From: Mnemiopsis leidyi
Taxonomy: Eukaryota > Ctenophora > Tentaculata > Lobata > Bolinopsidae
Direction: 5' to 3'
Length of the DNA: 31,447 nucleotides
NCBI GenBank assembly: GCA_000226015.1
Contig: JH152854.1
Span: 111,304-142,750 of the forward strand
The notes beneath the pieces are model-generated. The model did no database searches, was not told where the DNA came from, and worked only from the letters and a program-made list of their open reading frames with translations. A program made the position numbers and the translations under genes. Shown here piece after piece: positions 1-8,409 of this stretch (the first letter of the stretch is position 1; every line of letters begins with the position of its first letter).

Positions 1-103
1 CATGTTCACACTGAAGATTTATTAGTTAGAAGAGCAACAAACCTTTCCACTACATACTTTGTCATACATGTACAATACTATAAACATTAAATTATGAGCT
101 GCT

Positions 104-233
104 AGATAATCTGTCTACCTACTAAAGTGAGAAGTGTAGCCTTAACAGTACATTTATTTCATACTTCATTTTATGTTGTTAGATTAAGATTAAGTAGGTT
201 TTTTTCTCACTTTAGTAGGTAGACAGATTATCT
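104..233. mobile_element. 130-bp palindromic MITE-like element
   Basis: Two perfectly complementary 30-base arms (104-133 and 204-233, beginning AGATAATCTGTC and ending in its reverse complement) flank a 70-base loop. This is the shape of a miniature inverted-repeat transposon or a foldback element. No clear target-site duplication is visible, so the superfamily is unknown. Confidence 0.6.
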
Positions 234-405
234 TCATGATCATTGATAAAATGATTGCAATATTACGGTAATCTTGCGTTTCACTTGCTACAAGATGTAC
301 GTGACAACTCTATTAGTCTATTCATCATAAAACGGGTGCAATTCTTGTTCAATTATGTACGTGACCCAAATTTAATGTACCCTTCGCTATATTCAATGAT
401 TTCAG

Positions 406-492
406 GAGGCGCCTGCAGTCCCAAAGGGTGAAATTAACCTCAACTCGGATCACCACAAGAAAAAGGGCTCCTGCAAGATGTGCGCAAGTTAA
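406..492 (+). CDS. Probable last coding exon of an unidentified gene
   Basis: A good 3' splice site (TATATTCAATGATTTCAG, ending at 405) opens a frame of 28 codons ending in TAA at 490-492. The peptide starts EAPAVPKGEINLNSDHH, continues with a lysine-rich stretch and ends SCKMCAS. A basic tract followed by C-terminal cysteines resembles the variable tail of Rab-type small GTPases, but the CxxCxx ending is not a standard prenylation motif, so the family is only a guess. Earlier exons would lie left of the window or between 1 and 405, where none was recognised. AATAAA at 830-835 and 1116-1121 could end the transcript. The frame is short, so the exon may be spurious. Confidence 0.35.
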   Translation, partial: EAPAVPKGEINLNSDHHKKKGSCKMCAS

Positions 493-1678
493 TAATTTTT
501 CAAATAGATTCCAAAGTTCGTTAGTTTCAGTTCGTAACTGATCTGCTCATCGCAAGTTTTTAACGATGTGTTGAATTCAATTCATCAACCTGTAGATTGG
601 CCCCTTTTTACTGAATTGCGATATTTCATGGATAGTATGTAGCACTTTGGTAGTTGTACATCACATAAAACGAGTACAATAATGACGGTGAACAATTTCG
701 AAATCCTTTCCGATTAATTAATTCAGGTCAAGAAATTCGGACCTCTGATACTTTTAGAACTTATGGCTAATTTCTTTTTATCAACGATGTATTGTAGGAT
801 GTTTTTAATTCGTGTTTCATCTTTGATGTAATAAACTTTTCTACCAAATGTAAGTTTTTGTGGTATTGTAGGCTGCTAACGGTGCAAATTTTTGTTGGTT
901 GATAAATTGAAATGGGTGGGTGACCATTGTAGTTTAAGGTGAACAAAAAGGATTGTAAAAGACGCAAGAACTTTCGAATTTAGATGAAGCAGAGGACGTT
1001 TGCAGTTTACAGTAGCTATATTTTTGTAGGTCTAATCGGTCATATGTTTAAAACTGTTTTTATTTTCCATCAATTAACTTTATAATTTGGGTAAACTATT
1101 GCATTGCACGCACTGAATAAATCTTGTTCAATTAACATTTTGATCTATAATATTAGTATTTTAGTTTCATTGTTGGTAGGTCATTCTCAGTCCAATTTGA
1201 AATATAAGCATAAGGTTAAATAAGGCTACTGTCAGAAGATTATCTGATTTATGAATGTAATGTTGGCTTAAAGGCGTTTCTAGGCCCAAGTCTAAATTAA
1301 AATCGGCAGTGGAGTTCGTCATATTTTGATGTTCTGATAAAAGATACATACTAAACAGCCTGTATCGTAAGCCGAATTTACCCAGTGATTCAATGTTTCT
1401 TACAATGATACATAGCGCATCGCATATGATGGTTTATATTTTGAATGATATCTTAAGTATTGTTTCGATATATTGATGATACATGTTCATTTGTACACTT
1501 AAAAGGCTCGTTTTGTTATTGTACGTGAAAATTCTGATTGTACAATCCATTAATCGTGAAAATGTAAAATGTAAATCATCAAGTGATTTTAGGCAGTTAC
1601 TTCCAGGCTTGACTGTTTTTAAGTCCTACATATCTGATATTGCCTTGAAATGCACCACTCTCTGAAGGCTTAATGAAA
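493..1678. other. Intergenic, no gene recognised
   Basis: AT-rich sequence between the possible exon at 406-492 (+) and the stop codon of TSPO (-). The two genes would be convergent here. Plus-strand AATAAA motifs lie at 830-835 and 1116-1121. On the minus strand an AATAAA lies near 1058-1063 and could serve TSPO, though it is about 600 bases past the stop. Short open frames show no family resemblance. Confidence 0.5.
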
Positions 1679-2920
1679 TCAGTTCAGTCGGTAGATGGAA
1701 AAGTTTAAGATGGTATTGAACGTCACCCATATAAGGTACGGCACGACTAGGATTCCAGCGAAATAATAGATGCGGGCGAACATAATAAGTTTGATGCAGA
1801 GCATTGACCAGAGGGCGGCGAGAACGAGAAATGAACCTAGGAGCTTGTGTAGGGAGAAGAAGAGAGGCACGTACCATATTGCTAGGATAATCTGGATGTA
1901 GTACAGCACCTGAGAAAAAGTAGAGTTTAGAAGATTAAGAAGAATTTAATAGGATAAGAAGAACTTTGAAATTTAACAGTAAACATTTTAAGTTGTGCTT
2001 ATTGCAGCAGTATTCATAGACTTAAAGTGATAACTTGGATCCAGATCATCTCAAGTGACTCCGGAGTCCTGATCCTACTTCAATACTCACAAAAGCAAGT
2101 GGAGCTTCTCCAAATCCAGATCTCATCCAAATTAGGTAGGCCGCTCCTCCATTCAGGACCAGCAAAACTGTCCAGACTGAAAATGTTGTGGACGTGATCA
2201 TCATTATTCCATTTGACTATCTTAACATAATTTATTGCTTTTCCCATTTCAAACTGATCAGTCTATAGTATTAAAGGTTGTTGGTACAGGTAACTTTCAA
2301 ATCACAATTTTAGTAGTCAGTAGTACAATAGTACATAATACATTGACGGACCTTGCGCAATGTATAGAGAATGTACACAATGCACATCCATATTTTAGAT
2401 ACTAGACTGAGACAGTTCCAAATGTGTCTTTACCGATCGTGCAAATATTAAGACTGCCGTGTGCTACGTTATAAGATTATATAACATACCAGGACCAAAA
2501 ATGTAGAAAGGAGGCTGAAACTCTGTCTTTACCAGAGTGTTATACCATTTCTCGTCACTTTCAGCAGAGTTGAAATACACGTTAACGTACAGGCCTCCAA
2601 TAAAGGGCAGGCCAAATATGAGGAGGGCCACTAATATCTGATTGAGAATTTAGATTACAACTGGTAGTGGTTCGACTCAATACTCATATGGCAGGAATTA
2701 ACAACGTAATTCAACTAACGTAAAATTGTCCTACTCTGAAGAAAAAGCATTTTTGGACACCTATGACTTTTTTCAAATTTTCATGTAAATTGTCCTACGC
2801 TGGTTCACCAGTAAATGCGATCAGAGCTAATATTATCATTATTATATTATATATTATAATAACCTTCTGACGATTTGATTTGTCTGGGACCTCATCCTCA
2901 TCGACAACGATGATATTCAT
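1679..2920 (-). CDS. TSPO: TSPO/MBR family translocator protein, 4 coding exons
   Basis: Exons on the minus strand are 2920-2864, 2637-2490, 2176-2091 and 1909-1679. They join in frame to 173 residues, close to the usual ~169. All introns are GT-AG (donors GTTATT, GTATGT, GTGAGT). Family signatures: transmembrane segment 1 at about residues 20-40, the EKWYNTLVKTEFQPP segment before transmembrane segment 2, FGPVW-T at the exon 2/3 junction followed by NGGAAYLIW, then IWYVPLFF, and PYLIWVTFNTILN in the last segment. TSPO is a five-helix protein of the outer mitochondrial membrane that binds cholesterol and tetrapyrroles; location and ligand are inferred from the family. The vertebrate CRAC cholesterol motif tyrosine is Phe here (LNFSIYR), and the protein ends two residues later, without a C-terminal tail. 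The start is the only ATG found upstream of exon 2 that preserves the frame. Confidence 0.93.
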
Positions 2921-3641
2921 CTTTGTAAAGGAACGTTTTTATGTAAGTCATCGAAAGAAATAAAATTACAGAACGACAAATTCAAATAACAAACACCTTC
3001 ATTTATTACTATTAGTTATAAATATAAGATATCGCATCATTTTTATTTACAATTTAGGGCGATAACTTTACAGTTGAAAAGTGCATTTTTATCGGAATAA
3101 AATTACAATCGATTTCTCGTTCAACTTCTCACAATCTAATTATATACTGCTGTTAAGTTTCAGGTCAAAAGCGTGCCAGACAATATAAATAAAGGGATTT
3201 AGGAACAATAAGTTTGACTCAAATTTAAAATTCGGCCTTTCAGTGACAATGTAAACTTCTGCGAGTATCGTCAAAATGTTTCATAATTGAGATGCAAAGA
3301 GTGAGCAGCTGAACTTGACAAGAAAGTTAATGGAGTTTAGCAAATGCGTGTAAACAAGACTGTTGTTATGTACAAAGCAGTCTTGTTTACTGGAGACTGT
3401 TGGAACTGTCTGCATCATGTCAGCAATCAGTGCAGTGACGGGAGATGATGAATATACTTTAAGTTGTAAAGTGTCTTTGAGTTTGATATGTTATTGTCAT
3501 AATCATGGTAATTTATACGCCCATTTCTATTGTGATGATATCCTCCCATGCCAGACTAAAGCATAAAGGTGGCACATCAACACTCTCGCAGCTCAGAACG
3601 TTAAACGGATATAATCTTGTCAAGGAAATTACAAAATATGC
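2921..3641. other. Upstream region of TSPO, no gene recognised
   Basis: This AT-rich stretch should hold the TSPO promoter (minus strand), but no TATA or initiator could be assigned. It contains a hairpin with perfect 13-base arms (3350-3362 and 3378-3390, GTAAACAAGACTG and its complement). At its right end is the first copy (3601-3626) of a dispersed module that recurs in the CpG-rich island. Confidence 0.5.
3350..3390. repeat. Hairpin with 13-base perfect arms
   Basis: GTAAACAAGACTG at 3350-3362 and its exact reverse complement at 3378-3390 surround a 15-base loop. No T-run or transcript context tells whether it acts as RNA or is a transposon relic. Confidence 0.55.
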
Positions 3642-3651
3642 AATAAATTGG

Positions 3652-3672
3652 TTGTCTGACTTTGTCAGACAA
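3652..3672. mobile_element. 21-bp minimal element: two inverted ends with a 10-bp target duplication
   Basis: The insertion is TTGTCTGAC, TTT, GTCAGACAA. It is flanked directly on both sides by AATAAATTGG (3642-3651 and 3673-3682). Its first 15 bases equal the left end of the ~80-bp transposon family found at 4549, 25507, 26215 and 26784, so it looks like the smallest member of that family. Chance is unlikely, given a perfect flush 10-base duplication and a perfect 9-base inverted repeat. Confidence 0.72.
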
Positions 3673-3765
3673 AATAAATTGGGCGATAAAGCTTGATAAT
3701 GGAATACAAGCATAATATTTAAAAAACCCTCAGTATGCCCAATAAACCCCGGCCCTTACTGAAAT

Positions 3766-4545
3766 TATATCCGTCTACCGTTCTAACTTACCGGGCGTTG
3801 CCTGAGGTCCCCAGGCAAGTTTTAACGAAACGTTCAGCTTTAGCTGCGTGAGTCGGGTATCACCGCGACAACCCGGCCCTGTAATCCATATTTCAATCCA
3901 GTTGACAAGATGATATCCATTTATCGTTCTAACGCGACGCCAGGAGAGCAGCAAGCTGCAAGTCGGGCAACACCTCGACAATTCCAAATTCATCCAGGAA
4001 CAAAGAAATAGGGACAAAATATGCACATCCAATAATTGGACTTGCTCTACACTCTAACCAGAGACCTTTTGCGCGCGTCGCGCGCGCCACCATAGGTAGC
4101 TTATTCAATAGCTGCGTAGCAGCCGCTGCGCGCAGCGCAAGCACTAGTACTTCGGTAACCGGGCGATGCGCGGCTCTCTCTACGTTTCCCTCCCATTAGC
4201 CTGAGGTCCCCAGGCAAGTACTTCGGCCAGTACACCACCGCGCGCGCCGGAGACTGCCACTTCGCGGCCACATGCATCATTGATCATGCATGATTAAAAT
4301 TCCTTTTAAGGGCAGCGCGCACCCTTTTGACATTTTTTCTCGGCGCGGTTCGAATGATCAGCAGATCAGGGTCGGACAAAATCAAAAATTTCTTAAACGG
4401 TAGATGGATATAATCTGGTCAAGGATAGGATTGACTTGATCACCTAACCTTGCTCTAACCATAACCCTTTTGCGCGCGTCGCAAGCACTTGGTTAGGTTT
4501 CACGCGGCTGCTAAGCGTCCGGTGGCGCATGAAGTGCCCAATTCA
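3766..4545. repeat. CpG-rich island of mosaic repeats (left copy)
   Basis: The stretch is GC- and CpG-rich against an AT-rich background and is made of modules that recur here and at 25.5-26.3 kb. One is a ~33-base module around ACGG(TAGATGG)ATATAATC..GTCAAGG (4393-4425 plus; diverged, partly reversed copies near 3601, 3766-3790 and 3895-3930). Another is a GTCGGG(T/C)AACACCTC(A/G)ACAA module (near 3851, 3962 and 26290). A third reads CTCTAACCAGAG..CCTTTTGCGCGCG (4049, 4453, 25737, 25775). The palindrome GCCTGAGGTCCCCAGGC occurs near 3809 and 4199. No protein is recognisable. Nested non-autonomous elements are the simplest reading. Confidence 0.6.
4311..4390 (-). mobile_element. Diverged minus-strand copy of the ~80-bp TTGT element
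   Basis: Read on the minus strand it keeps the order of the family: a TTTTGTCCGACCCTGA-like left part, CATTCGAA in the middle, and GGGTGCGCGCTGCC at the right end. Substitutions are more numerous than in the other copies and no target duplication is visible, so it is an old copy. Confidence 0.5.
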
Positions 4546-4548
4546 GAG

Positions 4549-4628
4549 TTGTCTGACTTTGTCCGACCCTCATTCGAAGCGAATAGAGGAGAATAATTAA
4601 TGACGGGAGGGTGCGCGCTGCTGTACAA
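4549..4628 (+). mobile_element. 80-bp TTGT element, copy A, with target duplication
   Basis: The left end is TTGTCTGACTTTGTCCGACC and the right end GGGTGCGCGCTGCTGTACAA. ATTCAGAG flanks it at 4541-4548 and 4629-4636, an 8-base target duplication (9 if one A is shared). The ends share only TTGT as a strict inverted repeat, with ACCCTC further in on both sides. It has no coding capacity, so it must be mobilised by a transposase encoded elsewhere. Confidence 0.75.
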
Positions 4629-4639
4629 ATTCAGAGTTG

Positions 4640-4835
4640 ATCTTGTTAGTGCAAGGATTGACAGTTGACTAGATCTCTTAGTAGATTTAAGAGGCGTGGG
4701 TATTATGCATATTGTTTGATTCCCGATATCAGCGAAGGGACTTGTCAGCAGTTTCACGTGTTTTAAAGTTGGACGTTGTTGAAATCCTATAATGTCTGGG
4801 TGATGTTAGGTTTTCCCGATTTTTCATTTTAGCAA
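4640..4835. other. Short spacer, nothing recognised
   Basis: This is sequence between copy A of the short transposon and the LINE remnant. It shows no recognisable coding segment or RNA gene. Confidence 0.4.
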
Positions 4836-5280
4836 GTGTTTTTGTTTGTTTGAAAAATGTTACTGTTTTTTAATGGTTGTCTTAACTTTTGTGTTGTTAA
4901 TATGAGGTTTTTGAATTCGAAGGAGCTTCGTCCAAAGGTGTAATGTTTCGTTTTAAAGAATGAGATACACTTGTTTGTGATAATGTGTAATGCTGTTTTT
5001 TGTTCGTCAGTTTTTTTTGCAATATTCACAGTGTGGGTCGTGAGCTAGTTTTGCCCTATGGGCGTGTTTGTTCAGATTATTATGACCAGTGAGAACATTT
5101 GTTACAGTTATTGTGTCTTCTTTGTTCAAGGGTTTTAGGTATTTACTGAATTTTGGGTGTTTTTAAAGAATTTTGGGTGTTTTTTAAGAACTTTATTCAT
5201 TCGTACATAGCATTCATCACTGAGTTTTTGGTCTTTGAAAATTGGTAGGATTTTGCTGCGTCAGAATGTAATTTGGGCAG
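4836..5280 (-). pseudogene. Decayed LINE (non-LTR retrotransposon) ORF2 tail
   Basis: Read on the minus strand, 5118-5010 encodes NVLTGHNNLNKH, then HDPHCEYC. The GHNNLNxHxHR segment leading into a CxxC...H...C zinc site is typical of the region after RNase H at the C-terminus of many LINE polymerases. The second half of the zinc site (ALHIITNKC, then a FG-containing stretch) lies in another frame. The switch falls in a run of eight A's near 5010-5020 (minus strand), so a frameshift has broken the gene. Upstream (5120-5280) further fragments carry stop codons. The reverse transcriptase itself is absent. Clade cannot be assigned. Confidence 0.7.
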
Positions 5281-6020
5281 AGCTTCGGCTTGAGCCACTG
5301 GGCTGAATGAATTGGTAACTGGTAACGGGTTTGACTTTGCCACTCATTTCCGACTAGAGCGGGAGCCTTCACATAGGTGGATTCAACCCCCAATGAGCAT
5401 GAGATGAAGGGTGAGTGAGGAATGATACATTGTTACAGGCTGACAACCAGCAACAATGTAAGTCCAGGGAGGAGAAGAGAGACACTGTCTGTCATCTGGG
5501 TGAGCCACCACCGACAGTGCTCCCATCTTTAAGAACCAGCCGTAACAGACGTGCCTGACCCAAAATGGTGCACAACAGAGTAGCAGGACTATTCTATCTC
5601 CAGGCCAGCTGTCCCAGCACCAACCAGCTGCACTTGGTTTCTACTGTCTCACTTGTGAGGCAAGTGTCCTCTCATTGAGGTCAAGACTGAATGGTTAAAG
5701 TTAATCGCAATACCTCAAGTGCTCTGCCGTTTGCGTTAGTGTGCAATACAGTCTGTCTAATTTTCTCCCGTTTTGTTTCGGGGCATGCTCAGCCCCCAGG
5801 CCGACGTCTTCCAAGTGTCTGCCACTACTAAAAATGATCCTCAATGAGCAATTAGATGGTTTGTTTATATGCAGTATTGCGGTTTGAAACTCACCTTATT
5901 TTAATAAAGCAACAAAAATCGGGAATACTTATTATTTAAGATCTTTTTTAAATGATATAGCTGATATTTAAAAATTTAGAAATATTCGTTGAATCGAAAG
6001 TAATCCTAGGAAGAGAAAAT
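5281..6020. other. Non-coding, probably repeat-derived stretch
   Basis: Base composition here is more balanced than in the flanks. A minus-strand reading near 5340-5380 contains a GNE tripeptide where the RNase H part of the adjoining LINE would be expected, which is weak evidence that the remnant extends this far. The segment 5440-5820 is unlike any family recognised here. From about 5880 to 6020 the sequence is plain AT-rich DNA. Confidence 0.3.
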
Positions 6021-6234
6021 TTATAATTCTGAAGAGAACATAACCCAAAAATGCGCACCTAAACTTTTTGTGGTTCCGATAGCTTTACCACCTCTTAAGG
6101 CAGCTGTCCTTGGCCAGTTTGAAATCCCCTTGACAGCCTTAGGCTGCTGCCTTCCTTTGGCCAATTCGAGAAGAGAAAAAAAGATGGTCACACTTGCCCG
6201 CACTGTTGATGACTCCACTATTTATTTTGATTTC
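6021..6234. other. Intergenic, no gene recognised
   Basis: The short minus-strand frame here has no family resemblance and no splice context. The stretch precedes a partial hAT-like element. Confidence 0.35.
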
Positions 6235-6336
6235 TCGACCATGTTTTGACAAATTGCTCTTAGGACACCCTAACACCAGGGGCACCACTTCGGGCAACTT
6301 TTTGCTGCCAAGGGGTGAATTATTCGTTAGACCTGG
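6235..6336 (+). mobile_element. Partial copy of the hAT-like short element
   Basis: ACAAATTGCTCTTAGG, followed by CACCAGGGGCACCACTTCGGG and a GCTGCCAAGGGG block, parallels the inner parts of the elements at 28231-28505 (reverse orientation) and 29181-29465. The right end ATTCGTTAGACCTG resembles the inverted terminal CAG..TAACGA. The left end was not found, so the copy is truncated or strongly diverged. Confidence 0.45.
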
Positions 6337-6465
6337 GAGGATTTAAAACCTGACCCGCAAATGATATCAGAGCTATACCACAGCGGCACCAATCAAAGTT
6401 TCTATAACCTGAATGCGGAATTAGTCCAATTTTAATTTTGATCTAAATCTGTAGTATTAAGAGTA

Positions 6466-7214
6466 CAGTAAACCCTTGATTTACTGGGCCTCTATTTACC
6501 GGGTCCCTCTATTTACCGGGCCTCCTTCCTTTCCCCTGAAATCTTTTGATATTTTCACACAAAATTTTTTCCCACGGTATTTTATTTGCGTGTCACATGT
6601 CAAAGCTTGCTATCTCGAGTCGTTACATTATACGGCTCCTTCTGTACCCAATTAAAGCATGCTATACTGGCCTGATAAAGATACACGAGATGCCATCTCG
6701 GAGATGGTTAACACCAGTCCAGCACACGATCGTGTATCAGCACAACGTGATCGCATAAGCCGATGGCACGATACGTAGATCGATGCGGATTAAGAGTCGG
6801 ACAAGGCCAATAGGAGGCACTGGAACACGTGACATTTTGGTATTGGTATCTCTGCCATGTGACACCGTGATACAGCATTAACATGCAAGCTGACAGCTTA
6901 AACACACGTGTACTGATATATGTTACGTAACCACGGCATAATACACAATAAAACGATCTACCTTGAGATTACTAATTGAAGATGTAATTCAGAACGTTGA
7001 ATCCATTCTCACAGTTCTAAATCCCTCTAGGAGTGCTTTTATCAAGAAATCTGATCAGGATGACGTTTACACTGCACATAGCTATCAATAACTGAAGTTA
7101 CTATTTTTGGCCAGAATTAGGCCATATTTTGGTGAAATTCTATTTACCGGGCCCCTCTATTTACCGGGCCTCAACCGTTTCCCCTGAGAGGCCCGGTAAA
7201 TCGAGGGTTTACTG
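6466..7214. mobile_element. 749-bp pogo/Tigger-like non-autonomous transposon
   Basis: The element starts CAGTAAACCCTTGATTTAC and ends with the inverse of CAGTAAACCCTCGATTTACC. It is flanked by TA on both sides (6464-6465 and 7215-7216), the target duplication of the Tc1/mariner group. A CAGT...CCTCGATT end is typical of the pogo/Tigger branch. CTATTTACCGGG repeats occur twice inside the left end and, in the same orientation, twice next to the right end, followed by CCCCTGA in both places. The right end can fold on itself (CCGGGCCTC ... GAGGCCCGG). Internal frames are under 75 codons and resemble no transposase, so it depends on a helper. Confidence 0.8.
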
Positions 7215-7216
7215 TA

Positions 7217-8394
7217 TTTAGGAAAGAACATTTAGATAAATAAGTTGGGACTTTTTTATGATCTTTTCATTTTGATCATCGTAAATTTTGTTATTATAAG
7301 TGCCAGGATTTAACATTTTTCCCATTGTTTTATTTAAAAATGTATCTTTTCATCAAAGTAGTGTATAGCCTGCCAAAAATTTCTAGCAACCACATTTAAT
7401 CTTCAATGGATCTACTCTAGATCTACCTAATAAGTTGGCTGATATTAGGAATCAATCCTTAAGGAGTGCATTTGCCTATCTAATTGTCCACCACTGGGAA
7501 AAGTTGTATGGCTGTAGGATTTCTACTTAAGTTAAAAATCGTGTTAACCAAAATTTTCCTGACAAACAAAATTGAAATTCAATATCAGTTGTAATTTTAA
7601 ATTTTAAAGTTGAAACTATCGCTTTCGTCTAGAATTGGACGTTATTTAGAGATTCAGAACTGATGTTTCGGTTGGAAAATGATGTTTGGGTTAGAAACTG
7701 ATGCTTCAGTCTACATATTGATGTGATTTTTTAGCTAGAAACTGATGTATCGGTAAAAAATAGATGCTTCGATCAAGAAATGGAGGGCCACGGAAAAAGC
7801 GCTTCCAACCGAAAAATACTTCTGGCTGAAATTTCTGAAATGTCCTACCAGTTTTTAAAAATTGTCAATGTTTTTGTCATCACACATGTTTGCTCAACTA
7901 TGTACACATATAAATATTATCAAACATTTAATGATTTTTTACAACTTCAATTGTATCAGATTCAAAGTTGTGACCAGTGAATTCTAACCTAGAAATGCCT
8001 TTTAAGGTTGCAACATTAGTTTAAAGTCCATCCTTCCTCTTGCAATTGCGGCCCAATGTAATTGCTCGCCCTTCCACTTGGCCCCCAGGGTCTTGTGACT
8101 GGTCACATTGGTGTATTGGTGTCCCCTGATTGGTATCATCCTTGTTCACTTGTCAAGTAATCTCTTGATATTGTTATACAATTTGATGATAATTCTGTTT
8201 ACAATTGATAAAAAATGAAAAAATACTTTTTTGCGCCTATGTAATTGTCTTGTAATCAACTCAGCCAAATAACCACGGTGATTGATAGTAAAATTGGGTC
8301 TCTGTCAAAAGATTAAGACTCTTCCAGTATAACTGCAAAAGCCTGGGTTCTTGTGTAATAAATATGTTAAAAAATATTTAACTGTTATTTTTAG
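7217..8394. other. Upstream region of the SETDB1-like gene
   Basis: AT-rich and without a recognisable coding exon. Degenerate phrases of the type GAAACTGATGTTTCGGTTAGAAA recur between about 7650 and 7780, a local tandem-like repeat. A transcription start and a 5' non-coding exon for the next gene probably lie here, because a good 3' splice site sits at 8394. Confidence 0.45.
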
Positions 8395-8400
8395 CAGGAA
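8377..8400 (+). promoter_or_regulatory. 3' splice site just upstream of the SETDB1-like start codon
   Basis: ACTGTTATTTTTAG (AG at 8393-8394, alternative AG at 8396-8397) lies 12 to 15 bases before the ATG. It marks either a 5' UTR intron or a spliced-leader acceptor. The in-frame TAG inside the site shows that the ORF cannot simply read further upstream in unspliced RNA. Confidence 0.5.
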
Positions 8401-8409
8401 TGCAGAACA

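Noticed and set aside
4340..4360. tRNA or tRNA-derived SINE promoter box (GGTTCGAAT)
   Set aside because: No A box at the right distance and no cloverleaf. The motif lies inside a minus-strand copy of the short TTGT element.
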